From NCBI GenBank assembly GCA_017428055.1, contig JAFRRN010000102.1:1-37458 (forward strand): a stretch of DNA of 37,458 bases. The letters are read 5' to 3'. Under the pieces are notes generated by a model. That model ran no database searches and was not told where the DNA came from. It saw only the letters and a program-made list of their open reading frames with translations. Shown here in pieces: positions 1-8,497 of the stretch (positions are counted from its first letter, which is position 1; each line of letters opens with the position of its first letter). The DNA comes from Prevotella sp. (lineage in GTDB: Bacteria > Bacteroidota > Bacteroidia > Bacteroidales > Bacteroidaceae). Both the position numbers and the translations under genes were made by a program.

Positions 1-404
1 TAGAGGTTGAGAACCATTCGGCAACCCACGGGAAGGCGACCGATCATCGCTGTAAGTATGTCAGGAGGAACCTCTTCGACCGCTGGCTCGTCATCGTCAG
101 GCATGTCTACCAAGTCGTTTTCGTATATCAGACGTTGGTTTCTCTTCAGATAGTCTATCGCATGATTGACGACAACCCTTGCCACCCATCCTTTCAACGA
201 CCCCTCGCCACGATAGTCAAAATGGCCGATGGATGTCAAGATCTTCACGAAACTATCCTGCACCACGTCCTGCGCCTCATCGCGGTTGGGGACATATCGT
301 AGGCTAATCGCCATGGCATATCCCGAAAACCGCTCATAGAGTCGCCGCATCGACTGGCGGTCGCCGCTATGGATGGCATTCAACAGTTGCTGTTCAGTTT
401 CCAC
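1..404 (-). CDS. ECF-type sigma-70 RNA polymerase sigma factor (3' end beyond window)
   Basis: Reading the minus strand from a GTG at 404 gives an open frame to the window edge (134 complete codons). It begins VETEQQLLNAIHSGD and contains a typical sigma region 2: NRDEAQDVVQDSFVKI (core binding, region 2.2) followed by FDYRGEGSLKGWVARVVVNHA and IDYLKRNQR (regions 2.3-2.4, -10 recognition). The start of region 4 (ILTAMIGRLPVGCRMVL) is visible before the sequence ends. Such factors direct RNA polymerase to alternative promoters. The start overlaps the stop of the upstream lipoprotein gene by about 11 bases, so the two are probably co-translated. GTG is chosen because no ATG precedes region 2.1. 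Regulon unknown; no anti-sigma factor is recognisable in the window. Confidence 0.85.
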   Translation of the reverse strand, partial: METEQQLLNAIHSGDRQSMRRLYERFSGYAMAISLRYVPNRDEAQDVVQDSFVKILTSIGHFDYRGEGSLKGWVARVVVNHAIDYLKRNQRLIYENDLVDMPDDDEPAVEEVPPDILTAMIGRLPVGCRMVLNL

Positions 405-1023
405 TATCCCGTGCCTTTGTCCGCTTGGTGGAGTTGAATGAGAGGTTGATGGCGGGCGTAAAACGTTTCACATCCACTACCTCCCTGGCAGTCTCATCGT
501 ACACTCGGATGCTGTCGATGGGTGTGATAGCCGACCAAGCATCCCAGTTTTTGTAGTAGATGGCTATCGAATTGTCCTTGGAGAAATAGACGGTATAATC
601 CATGGTTTTGCCATCGACGATGACCTGTTGGTTGTGTTCCGTTCCTTTGATGGTGAAATAGTTCGTGTCGTCGGAATATCCAGTCAGCGCGATACGCATC
701 CCCCAGATGTCCGGCTCATAGATCCATTCCGGCCACTTCACCTCCTTGGCATCGGGAAAGATGGTGTGATGCAGCCATTGGAACGGCAGTTCCAACACAT
801 TTGCACCCATCGACACTTGCAACAGGGAACTGCCCACCACCTCGCCGTTTACCATCCAGTTGATGGCAAACTCGCCGTCGAACTCATTGTTTCCATACAG
901 GCCTTGACTTGTTCCCTCATTTAAATACGGGTTTTGTTGGCGGTCGTTGTCCTCAATAGAACATGCAACCAAGAGCATGGCACACACCCAAGCAGCCATC
1001 ATCATCTTTTTCATGTTTGACAT
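394..1023 (-). CDS. Hypothetical lipoprotein preceding the sigma factor
   Basis: A 209-residue protein with a lipoprotein signal: a basic MKK start, a hydrophobic core and lipobox LVAC with Cys21 (start at 1023; a second ATG three codons in gives the same lipobox). The mature part is probably periplasmic or outer-membrane associated. It alternates short hydrophobic and polar stretches, is rich in Trp and Tyr, and suggests a beta-sandwich fold similar to the small DUF-type lipoproteins common in Bacteroidales. I do not recognise a specific family. It ends inside the start of the sigma-factor gene and lies downstream of the VWA lipoprotein gene on the same strand, separated from it by a repeat-rich spacer. 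A role in envelope sensing with the sigma factor is possible but is only inferred from position. Confidence 0.7.
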   Translation of the reverse strand: MSNMKKMMMAAWVCAMLLVACSIEDNDRQQNPYLNEGTSQGLYGNNEFDGEFAINWMVNGEVVGSSLLQVSMGANVLELPFQWLHHTIFPDAKEVKWPEWIYEPDIWGMRIALTGYSDDTNYFTIKGTEHNQQVIVDGKTMDYTVYFSKDNSIAIYYKNWDAWSAITPIDSIRVYDETAREVVDVKRFTPAINLSFNSTKRTKARDSGN

Positions 1024-1040
1024 TTTATTTATACAAATGG

Positions 1041-1146
1041 GGAGTTTAAGGAGTTTAGGAGTTTAGGAGTTCAGACATTAGCTTTGTTGCCATTATTTCT
1101 ATTGTCTAAACTCCTTAACACCTTAAACTTCTGAACTCCTAAACTC
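1041..1146. repeat. GGAGTTTA repeats forming a large imperfect inverted repeat
   Basis: The 154-bp spacer between two minus-strand lipoprotein genes holds four tandem GGAGTTTA/GGAGTTCA-like units (1041-1075). A complementary cluster of TAAACTCC/GAACTCC units lies at 1104-1146. The halves can pair as an imperfect stem around an AT-rich centre. It may act as a transcript-stabilising or attenuating hairpin between the VWA gene and the downstream lipoprotein gene. It contains no gene. Confidence 0.55.
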
Positions 1147-1177
1147 TTTCATCCTTTATATCATTTTTGGTTTTCTC

Positions 1178-2686
1178 TTATTCCTTGATGACGGCACGGT
1201 CCATGAGTTTCAGCAATTCTGCCCGATACCCGTGGGGGTCGAAAGAAAGGCTTTTGCCCACCAACTCCTTTGCCAAGTCGATGGTAGATGTACCTTTGTG
1301 GGGCGAAGAACGGAGGACCATGCCGTATGCCGCTACCCCAGCCGCAAAGTGGAAGTTGGCTGTTGCGGTGTTGTTGATGTCCTTGACCGTCAAGTTGGTT
1401 GAGAGAGGGATGCTCTTGTCGCCTAAAACCTTTTTATAGCGGACATCGAATGTGGCAAACGACTGATTGTTGTTGACCGTATTGCGAAATCCTTCCGTTG
1501 GCTCAATCTCATAAAGCGCTGTGATGGTCTGCCCAGCCCCAATTTCGCCAGCATCCTTTTTGTCGTTGTCGAAGTCATCGTTGTTCATCACGCGGTTCTC
1601 ATATCCTATCAGTCGATACGACTTGATGAGGGTACTGTCAAAGGTGATTTGGCATTTCGTGTCGTTGGCAACGCTGACGAAACGCTCGCGTTCATGCACA
1701 AAGACCTTCATCATCTCATCCTCGCAGTCGATATAGTAATAGTTGCCATTGCCCGAATTGCTGATTTTCTCCATCATGCCATCGTTGAAGTTGCCCATGC
1801 CAAATCCCAGGCAGGTCATGTAGATGCCTTTCACGGCATAACTCTCCACCATCTCCACCAATGCCTCCGTATTGGTGACACCCACGTTGAAGTCGCCATC
1901 AGTACCCATGATGACACGATTGTTGTAGGCGGGATTATAATTGGCGAGAGCCTCTTCGTATGCCATCTTCAGTGCCTCGCCGCCCGCCGTGCATCCCGAT
2001 GCGTATAGTTTGTCGATGGCATCCTGAATGACACTCGACTCTTTCACGGGTGTAGACTCCAATAACTTTTGCACTGTTCCTGAATAGGTGACGATGGAAA
2101 TGCGGTCGTTGGGATTCAATCGAAACAGCAACTCCTTGAGACCAGACTTCAGTAGGTCGAGCCTATCCGATCCATTCATCGAACCGGAAACGTCAATTAA
2201 AAATACGAAGTTGGCTTGCGGCACCTCATTCTCTGTCAATTCCTTGCCCTTGAGGCCGAGACGCACAAGGTAATGGTCTTGGTTCCAGGGGCAGACATTC
2301 ACCTCCGAATTGATGGCGATGGCTTGCCCGTTGGTGGGAGAGGGATAGTCGAAGGTGAAGTAATTGAGAAATTCCTCGATGCGGACGCTTGATGGACTCA
2401 CGGTATAACCATTGCTCACGTAACGACGCATGATGGCGTAAGACGCCCCATCGGCATCGACGGAGAAGGTGGAGGTGGGCTGGGTCGCCACCTGGATGAA
2501 GGGATTGTCGGTAAAGTCGTCAAACTTGTCGCCCGATGGTTTCGTTTCTTGCCCTTCCCCGCTATAGTTAGCAGCGTAGTTCTCATACATGTTAAGGCTT
2601 TCTCCATCGTAGGAGTTGCATCCTGTCGCCAACAGCAAGGTCATTGCTGGCAACCATTTGGTAAAGATCTTTTTCATGTCATTCAT
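1178..2686 (-). CDS. VWA-domain lipoprotein, YfbK type
   Basis: 502 residues. An N-terminal lipoprotein signal ends at lipobox ATGC (Cys23; Cys20 if the ATG at 2677 is used). A linker follows, then a region reading NPFIQVATQPTSTFSVDADG, matching the N-terminal domain of YfbK-like proteins. Next comes a von Willebrand A domain with a MIDAS motif DVSGS at residues 165-169 (FLIDVSGSMNGSDRL) and a second metal-site element, MGTDGDFNVG. The C-terminal third has the DUF3520-like character of the family and includes the HFAAGVAAYGMVLR segment. Length fits the family. It probably binds protein or ligand through Mg2+ at the cell envelope; the precise role of YfbK proteins is not established. It lies upstream of the lipoprotein and sigma-factor genes on the same strand. 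Confidence 0.9.
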   Translation of the reverse strand: MNDMKKIFTKWLPAMTLLLATGCNSYDGESLNMYENYAANYSGEGQETKPSGDKFDDFTDNPFIQVATQPTSTFSVDADGASYAIMRRYVSNGYTVSPSSVRIEEFLNYFTFDYPSPTNGQAIAINSEVNVCPWNQDHYLVRLGLKGKELTENEVPQANFVFLIDVSGSMNGSDRLDLLKSGLKELLFRLNPNDRISIVTYSGTVQKLLESTPVKESSVIQDAIDKLYASGCTAGGEALKMAYEEALANYNPAYNNRVIMGTDGDFNVGVTNTEALVEMVESYAVKGIYMTCLGFGMGNFNDGMMEKISNSGNGNYYYIDCEDEMMKVFVHERERFVSVANDTKCQITFDSTLIKSYRLIGYENRVMNNDDFDNDKKDAGEIGAGQTITALYEIEPTEGFRNTVNNNQSFATFDVRYKKVLGDKSIPLSTNLTVKDINNTATANFHFAAGVAAYGMVLRSSPHKGTSTIDLAKELVGKSLSFDPHGYRAELLKLMDRAVIKE

Positions 2687-2771
2687 CTTTTTTATTAGTA
2701 AATCATTTACCCGTTAAACGAATGAATGCCAAAAACCTTGCAATTTTTTAGCGGAAAAAAGTGGACAATTG

Positions 2772-4193
2772 CTATTCTTCCTCCATATCCTTATCCAATT
2801 GGTCGTTCCAAAGGTATTCTTTGGTCTCCCTTACCACAATACCACTGAGGAAAAGGAGGGAGAGGAGGTTGGGGATGGCCATTAGTGCGTTCATGCAATC
2901 GGCCATATTCCATACGATGGAGAGGCTGGTCACGCTCCCTACAAATACGGCAATGATATAGAGAAGGCGATAGAAGATGATGGGGTTGGAATGCTTATTG
3001 GGTTGGCTTTCAGTGTCGTGCTTGCCCATTTTCCATTTCGTTGCGAGGTATTCCACCGACCGTTCCCCGTAATAACTCCATCCGAGGATGGTGCTGAAAG
3101 CGAATGTGAGCAGTCCGAATGACAGGATGGGGGCGCCAAGGTAGGGGATTTTGCTGAATGCCGCCTTGGTGAGAGCCGCCCCGTCACTATAGGAAATATC
3201 GGGATAAGCAATGATAGAGGAGACGATGACCAGTCCCGTAAGGGCGCAGATGACCACCGTGTCCCAGAATGTACCCGTGCTACTGACGAGTGCCTGGCGC
3301 ACAGGATTGCGTGTCTGTGCCGCCGCTGCCACGATGGGAGCAGAGCCAAGACCCGACTCGTTGGAGAAAAGGCCTCGCGCAATGCCATACCGTGCCGCCA
3401 TCATGACGGTCGTTCCCACGAATCCGCCGCCCGCAGCCTGTGGCGAGAATGCCGAATGGCAGATAAGCTTGATGGCCGGCCACAAGAAACTGCTATTGAC
3501 AACGAGGATATAGATACATCCCAAGACGTAAAACATAGCCATAAACGGCACAAGCATACTACACACACGGGCTATGCTCTTCACACCGCCAAAGACGACG
3601 GCAGCCACCAAGGCACAAACCACCGCCCCCACAAGATACGTGGGTAGCCCGTATGTCTCATGCGAAATGGTGGCGATGGCGTTAGCTTGCACCGTGTTTC
3701 CGATGCCAAAAGAGGCACATGCCGTAAAAAGGGCAAAGAGGATGGCGAGCCACTTCCATCCCAAACCACGCTCCAAGGCATACATCGGGCCGCCAATCAT
3801 CTTGCCATTGGCGGACTTCACACGGAATTTGATGGCAAGCAAGCCCTCGGCATATTTCGTCGATATGCCAAAGACACCCGTGAGCCAGCACCACAATACA
3901 GCCCCTGGCCCGCCTAATGCCACGGCAGTTGCCACGCCGATGATGTTGCCTGTGCCGATGGTGGCGGCGAGGGCGGTTGCCAATGCACCAAACTGTGACA
4001 CGTCGCCCGATGCGTTCTTATCAGGCTTTACAGACAGTTTGATGGCTGTCCATATCTTGCGCTGTGGCACTTTCAGTCGAAAGGTGAGGAATATATGCGT
4101 TCCCAAGAGGAGGATGATCATAGGCCAACCCCACAACAAGGAACTCAACGTAGCGAAAAAAGAATTGATTGCTTCCATGTGATGATGTATCAT
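2772..4193 (-). CDS. Sodium:alanine symporter family protein (AgcS type)
   Basis: 473 residues with about ten hydrophobic segments. Family signatures include GALATALAATIGTGNIIGVA near residues 67-90, GGPGAVLWCWLTG, IGGPMYALERGLG and the downstream GLFSNESGLGSAP and GLLTFAFSTILGWSYYGER. These are hallmarks of the alanine or glycine:cation symporter family, which imports small neutral amino acids with Na+ across the inner membrane. The frame opens at 4193, where ATG overlaps the TGA of the DUF4230 gene (ATGA). An ATG five codons later (4178, MEAINSFF) fits the family start better, so either is possible. The gene is the last of a DUF4230-DUF4230-symporter run on the minus strand. Substrate (Ala versus Gly) cannot be told from sequence. 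Confidence 0.9.
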   Translation of the reverse strand: MIHHHMEAINSFFATLSSLLWGWPMIILLLGTHIFLTFRLKVPQRKIWTAIKLSVKPDKNASGDVSQFGALATALAATIGTGNIIGVATAVALGGPGAVLWCWLTGVFGISTKYAEGLLAIKFRVKSANGKMIGGPMYALERGLGWKWLAILFALFTACASFGIGNTVQANAIATISHETYGLPTYLVGAVVCALVAAVVFGGVKSIARVCSMLVPFMAMFYVLGCIYILVVNSSFLWPAIKLICHSAFSPQAAGGGFVGTTVMMAARYGIARGLFSNESGLGSAPIVAAAAQTRNPVRQALVSSTGTFWDTVVICALTGLVIVSSIIAYPDISYSDGAALTKAAFSKIPYLGAPILSFGLLTFAFSTILGWSYYGERSVEYLATKWKMGKHDTESQPNKHSNPIIFYRLLYIIAVFVGSVTSLSIVWNMADCMNALMAIPNLLSLLFLSGIVVRETKEYLWNDQLDKDMEEE

Positions 4194-4831
4194 TCTATGC
4201 GTTTGTCGTTGTCGGAAAACCGAATCTTGATATGCTTGAATCCCATCGATTGCAAGAGACCATAAAACTGGCTACTGGCATTTTGTTTCGCACTCTCCAT
4301 ATTGCTATGTGTGAGGCAGCGGGAGAGCATCTGCCGCCGTGCCTTCTCATAAAGGTTAGCACGGGTTTGTTGGCTCCATGTGCCACGTTCAAAGAAAGCC
4401 TTGGTGCGTGCCTCGTCGATGAAATTCGTGTCGAGCAACTTCACTTGTGGCAGGACGGCGGTGATGGTGTCGCCCTCGACACTGATCCATCCATCCTGCA
4501 CATCGGCCATGTCGATGCCCAGACGCAATGTGCCATAATAGATGCGCGTCAACTCGTCATCGCTGAACATACCATGACGCACGGTATCGACAAGTTCCTC
4601 GTCGTTGATGGCAAGAAACTCCCATTCGCCAATGTCGCGCAGGGATTGGATTTGTGTCTCGCTGATGGTGATATGGTTATCGTTCTCCACCTTCACGCTC
4701 AACCCGTGGATAAACCAAGCGATAAATGCAAAGAGGATGGTAAGGAGGACAATGACCGTGGTGACAGTTGTCAGGAGGCTGTTAGACTGCTGCCCAAGGA
4801 GTCGGAGGAGCCAGTTATTTCGTTTTGCCAT
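4190..4831 (-). CDS. DUF4230 domain protein, membrane-anchored
   Basis: The chosen start (ATG at 4831, MAKRNNWLLRLLGQQ) gives 213 residues; the frame stays open to 4852 but this start lies nearer the membrane segment. A single hydrophobic helix (LLTTVTTVIVLLTILFAFIA) follows a basic N-terminus, so the rest should face the periplasm. The body carries DUF4230 features: ITISETQIQSLRDIGEWEF early, then the DDELTRIYYGTLRLGIDM and GDTITAVLPQVKLLDTNFID segments, and an amphipathic C-terminus. Function of the family is unknown. It overlaps the preceding DUF4230 lipoprotein gene by 17 bases and the following symporter gene by 4, which points to one coupled transcription unit. Confidence 0.8.
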   Translation of the reverse strand: MAKRNNWLLRLLGQQSNSLLTTVTTVIVLLTILFAFIAWFIHGLSVKVENDNHITISETQIQSLRDIGEWEFLAINDEELVDTVRHGMFSDDELTRIYYGTLRLGIDMADVQDGWISVEGDTITAVLPQVKLLDTNFIDEARTKAFFERGTWSQQTRANLYEKARRQMLSRCLTHSNMESAKQNASSQFYGLLQSMGFKHIKIRFSDNDKRIE

Positions 4832-5495
4832 GTTCGATAGTCGTTTTGTCAATCAACGTGGGAATATCTGCCAAAGTGAATTGCTTGCGGAAGGTGATGG
4901 TCACATCATCGGCATCGAATCCCATTTGGGCAATCATCGGAATCAACGTGCGGGCGGCACTCAGGCGGGCATTCTCCAAGATGCCGAGCCTTGGGATGTC
5001 CTTGATGATAGAGTCGCGCCCCATGCGCTCGTAGGATGTCAGTTCCTCATCGGTGAAATGACTGCGGAGGATGGGGACATGCTGCTTCACTTGCTCGCGG
5101 TCGATATGTGTTGCCGTGAGCATAATCTGTGGGTCGGGGAGGATAATCTCCACCTTATTTCCCCTTTTCCTGACATTTCCCTCGCTAAACTCGGCAAAGT
5201 CAACGTAAGCCTTAAGTGTGGCATCGATGGGAATGGCAATCTTCCGCTCGCCAAACGGTAGGTCGATAGAGAACTCCTGGTTCATGATGGTACCCGTCAA
5301 CTTCTTCGTGTCGTCATGCGTGATGATCTTCCGCACTTGGCATTCGGCGGAATACAGGCGCGAGCATTTCTGTATCTGCATCGCCAACATGGGAATGGTG
5401 TCAATCTCTTTTCCTTTCCCGTCCGTCTGGCAACCATTGCAAGATGCGAAGAGAAAGGGCAATAATATAATAAGGTGGATAAACTTTTTCATCAT
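4815..5495 (-). CDS. DUF4230 domain lipoprotein
   Basis: 226 residues. The N-terminus is a lipoprotein signal (FIHLIILLPFLFASC, Cys19). The mature part follows the same plan as the next gene: MLAMQIQKCSRLYSAECQVRKI early, ERKIAIPIDATLKAYVDFAE, NKVEIILPDPQIMLTATHID, then FTDEELTSYERMGRDSIIKD and a helical C-terminus with LIPMIAQMGFDADDVTITF. The two DUF4230 proteins are thus diverged paralogues, one lipid-anchored and one with a transmembrane anchor, which suggests they work as a pair in the envelope. Two consecutive Met codons open the frame; either could be used. The gene follows the restriction endonuclease gene by 16 bases on the same strand. Confidence 0.8.
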   Translation of the reverse strand: MMKKFIHLIILLPFLFASCNGCQTDGKGKEIDTIPMLAMQIQKCSRLYSAECQVRKIITHDDTKKLTGTIMNQEFSIDLPFGERKIAIPIDATLKAYVDFAEFSEGNVRKRGNKVEIILPDPQIMLTATHIDREQVKQHVPILRSHFTDEELTSYERMGRDSIIKDIPRLGILENARLSAARTLIPMIAQMGFDADDVTITFRKQFTLADIPTLIDKTTIEHGKTK

Positions 5496-5511
5496 CAGAA
5501 TACAACAGACA

Positions 5512-6381
5512 TCATATTACAATACCTTCATTTTTAATCCTTGCCTCAACATCTGACCATGGACGTTCTAAGTGACCGATGGTTTCATGGAACATTCTCA
5601 ACACAACGGTTTCATCAATATCCATCCATTCCTTTTTACGCATAGCCCTACGCAAAACATAAATTTGGTCTATGCGGGAATACGCGGGGTCTACCGAATA
5701 ACTGACATCATATCTTTCTGTGACGGCAATGAAACGAGTATGAGGATTTCCACTCTTAATCTTCTCCGCAGTAGCAATAATGGTGTCCAACATGGTCTTG
5801 TCGATGTAGGTCTTGGCTTCAATGGCTACGGCAGGAATACGAATCTGTCTTGTGGGCTCATGGTTGATAGAAATGTCAAATGTACGATAAATGGCGTAAT
5901 CTTGGTCTTTCTCATTGATGCCAATTTCTGGTGACTGGATGAAGTTATCAAAATCCCTTGCCTTGAAATAAATATTGGAATATGCTTTCACGGCTCCACT
6001 ATCGAGTACATCATGACTATTCGTTTGGTGTTTGATATGATTCACGTAATCCTTAAATAAAAGGAAAAGAAACTCCTCAAGAATCGTAAGACGAAACTTA
6101 CCCTGTGATGAAAACGCACGGTCAAGTCCATGTTCGCGCATGAAATTATAGTATGTATTTAGATGTTGGACTTTTTTCCTGATGTCCTCATCATGATATG
6201 TTTTGATGTCCAACATGTTCTTTAAGTATTTAGCATATTCTGGAACAAGCAAGTCAAGTGCATTCTTCTCCAAATCTTTTAGATTGCTTTTATACTTAAC
6301 AAGCATATTCGAGGCATGGCTCAATTGAGGATAATCATCCTTTAACTGACTGATAAAGTCAAAATCACTTTTGTTTAACAT
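5512..6381 (-). CDS. Type II restriction endonuclease, Bpu10I-like
   Basis: 289 residues, cytoplasmic, with no signal peptide. The centre reads IPAVAIEAKTYIDKTMLDT: Glu188-Ala-Lys190 is the E-x-K half of a PD-(D/E)xK nuclease site, with an acidic partner probably at Asp159 or Asp161 (NEKDQDYAIYR). This block resembles the Bpu10I/BbvCI endonuclease family, which cleaves sites of the CCTNAGC/CCTCAGC kind. The N-terminal half is helical. It lies 4 bases after the C5 methyltransferase gene on the same strand, the normal M-then-R order that lets protection precede cleavage. Both genes are richer in A+T than their neighbours, a sign of horizontal acquisition. Bpu10I itself is a two-subunit enzyme, but only one subunit gene is present here. 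The recognition sequence cannot be read from the protein. Confidence 0.75.
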   Translation of the reverse strand: MLNKSDFDFISQLKDDYPQLSHASNMLVKYKSNLKDLEKNALDLLVPEYAKYLKNMLDIKTYHDEDIRKKVQHLNTYYNFMREHGLDRAFSSQGKFRLTILEEFLFLLFKDYVNHIKHQTNSHDVLDSGAVKAYSNIYFKARDFDNFIQSPEIGINEKDQDYAIYRTFDISINHEPTRQIRIPAVAIEAKTYIDKTMLDTIIATAEKIKSGNPHTRFIAVTERYDVSYSVDPAYSRIDQIYVLRRAMRKKEWMDIDETVVLRMFHETIGHLERPWSDVEARIKNEGIVI

Positions 6382-6385
6382 AGTC

Positions 6386-8161
6386 CTATGGATTTAAAAG
6401 ATTAATAATACATTCACCTATGGCTTTCGCTAATAGAGGAGGTACGGCATTGCCAATTTGCTGATATTGGCTCAAGCCTTTCTCCCAACTCATCTTGGTA
6501 CGCATCCCTTCAAAGATGAAATCATCTGGGAAGGACTGTAAACGTGCGCCTTCCCTCGCCGTGAAATTACGGTTGAGGTGGGGATGGATGAAATTAGACT
6601 GAAAAGATGCCGCAATGGTCGGCGCAGGCTGATTACCAAATAATCGCTGATTATTTTGGCTGAACTTTATCGTGGACTTCTCATCGGGGGCTCCTCTTTT
6701 CACCGCTCCATGCGTATCCCATACATCGATGAGCGATTGGCCGGGACGAATGGCACGAAAACGTTCAATGAGTCTTGGGGTGTGATGCATGGCTATATGG
6801 TTTGTCACATAGTGCATATTTTCCCGCATCAGGCGTTGGTATGCGTTTTGCGGTTCCGTATGGTATTCCATCACCTCCGCTCCTTGTGATGACTCTATTT
6901 GGGGTAAATCGGAGATAGCCTCGTCCACTGTCAACCGATGGTCAAGCTGTAATGGCTTCGGAAAAGTTGGCTGCAAACCTAAATCATGGCGAGTGCCAAT
7001 GATAATCACACGCTCACGATTTTGTGGTACGCCATAATCGGATGCGACCATGACATTGTATATAACATCATACCCACCATAACTGCCTGCATTCCTAAAT
7101 TCATCGAGGATGGTCTCAAACACCTTTCCCTTTTGCATTGACAAAAGACCTTTCACATTCTCCATGACAAATACACGCGGGGAATACCAATTGATGAACT
7201 TGACAAACCCGTAGAACAAACGATTGCGAGGGTCATCGGCGACTTTGTTCCTACGCTTGTTGGCAAGACTGAAACCTTGGCACGGGGGGCCGCCGATAAT
7301 GATGTCTGGTGTCATATTACCAATTCTTTCGTCCACCTCATCCTTCGTTATCTGCGTGATGTCCTTACAAAGGAAAGGAACATCGGGAAAATTCCTTCTA
7401 AAGGTCTTCTCACAATTCTCGTCAATATCTGAGGCGAAGATGGAGCGTATGCCAGCCATGGAGAATCCTTTTGTCAACCCACCACAACCAGAGAACAAGT
7501 CGATAGATGTCAAGGCATTGTCTGCATAGTGGAAGTCATGACTGATTTGCCCGATGACATGTTGAAGAGTCAGGCCACTTTCATCAAAAATAGATGCGTT
7601 CTTGGTCTCTTTCTCTTTTTTCTTTTTAGGTCGCATTGCGGAAATGATTTCACTTCCTTTTAGAAAAATGGGCTTGCCATCTATCCAATTAGTTCGTTCT
7701 CTGTATAAGGCGAGGACTTGTTTGACATTTATCCCATCAATCTCACATTCATATTTTAATTTGTATACGAGATAGTCTCCTTGGGGATCATCATAACCAG
7801 CCTCTCGCATTTGTTTTTCGGTGAATACCGAACTGCCGTCAGCCTTGTAATAATACACTACATCTTCATTGCCAAACTCATAGAGGATGACATATTGAGG
7901 ATTGGCAATACGGGGATTGTCTTTATTAATCCATCCATTGCGGCCCTTTCCGAGCCTGACATTGTACTTGCCATATCCGTTTTTCGCGGAAATATTCCTA
8001 ATCCAATCTAATTGTTGTTTTTGGTCATTTCTGAAACAACCGATAAGGAAAACAGCATTTTTACAATTTTCAAGTGTTATTCTGGGATGTGACACGCCCT
8101 CTATGACACCGAAATCGAATGAGAAAAATAAATCTTGTTGCTGTCCAACTATGCTTGCCAT
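6386..8161 (-). CDS. DNA (cytosine-5) methyltransferase with long N-terminal extension
   Basis: 591 residues. The catalytic part starts near residue 216 and shows the ordered C5-methylase motifs: motif I SIDLFSGCGGLTKGFSMAG (SAM binding), motif IV GGPPCQGFS with nucleophile Cys294, motif VI MENVKG (Glu334), motif VIII QNRERVIIIG (380-389), motif IX around PAPTIAAS, and motif X QIGNAVPP near the C-terminus. It methylates the host's copies of the restriction site to block the adjacent endonuclease. Residues 1-210 form an extension not present in minimal C5 enzymes. It ends in a basic stretch (KKKKEKETK) and may contribute to DNA binding or autoregulation; I do not recognise a family for it. A -7 promoter element (TATCTTTG) lies about 70 bases upstream. 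Confidence 0.92.
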   Translation of the reverse strand: MASIVGQQQDLFFSFDFGVIEGVSHPRITLENCKNAVFLIGCFRNDQKQQLDWIRNISAKNGYGKYNVRLGKGRNGWINKDNPRIANPQYVILYEFGNEDVVYYYKADGSSVFTEKQMREAGYDDPQGDYLVYKLKYECEIDGINVKQVLALYRERTNWIDGKPIFLKGSEIISAMRPKKKKEKETKNASIFDESGLTLQHVIGQISHDFHYADNALTSIDLFSGCGGLTKGFSMAGIRSIFASDIDENCEKTFRRNFPDVPFLCKDITQITKDEVDERIGNMTPDIIIGGPPCQGFSLANKRRNKVADDPRNRLFYGFVKFINWYSPRVFVMENVKGLLSMQKGKVFETILDEFRNAGSYGGYDVIYNVMVASDYGVPQNRERVIIIGTRHDLGLQPTFPKPLQLDHRLTVDEAISDLPQIESSQGAEVMEYHTEPQNAYQRLMRENMHYVTNHIAMHHTPRLIERFRAIRPGQSLIDVWDTHGAVKRGAPDEKSTIKFSQNNQRLFGNQPAPTIAASFQSNFIHPHLNRNFTAREGARLQSFPDDFIFEGMRTKMSWEKGLSQYQQIGNAVPPLLAKAIGECIINLLNP

Positions 8162-8497
8162 ATATAATAATATGATTGTTTAAAACTGTCCTCTATCTAT
8201 CCCTATGGCTTATATGTTACAGTTTCCTTTTGCAAAGATAACAACAAAGCGTTAAATATGGGAAATAATGACCTATTTTTAATTCTTTTTAGGACAAGCA
8301 AAGACAACTGAATCTGTCATTCCATACACGAAGGAACTACATTCATGAAATTCCATGCCTGAAATACAAAATGATGTTAATTCAACAGGATTTCGTCATT
8401 TTTTTTGATATTCCGTTAAACTTATGACGTGTTTTTGCGTCAGATTGATAGTTGTGCAACTGAAAATAGTAAGAATAACAATTAAAAACAAAAGGAA
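8162..8497. other. Divergent AT-rich intergenic region
   Basis: 336 bases separate the methyltransferase gene (minus) from the DUF4890 gene (plus). Apart from the -7 element at 8233-8240, I see a short dyad, TGACG...CGTCA, around a T-run near 8423-8443, which could be an operator or small hairpin upstream of the plus-strand gene. No convincing promoter with both elements was found for the DUF4890 gene. No coding sequence is supported. Confidence 0.5.
8233..8240 (-). promoter_or_regulatory. Bacteroidetes -7 element for the restriction-modification genes
   Basis: TATCTTTG on the minus strand matches the Bacteroidetes -7 consensus TAnnTTTG exactly and is followed by CAAAAGG. The -33 position 20 bases upstream reads TTCC, a poor match to TTTG, so the promoter may be weak or regulated. 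It would give a 5' UTR of roughly 65 bases before the methyltransferase ATG. Confidence 0.5.

Noticed and set aside
3574-4182. 202-codon plus-strand frame opposite the symporter
   Set aside because: Antisense to a conserved transporter; no independent start signal or domain.
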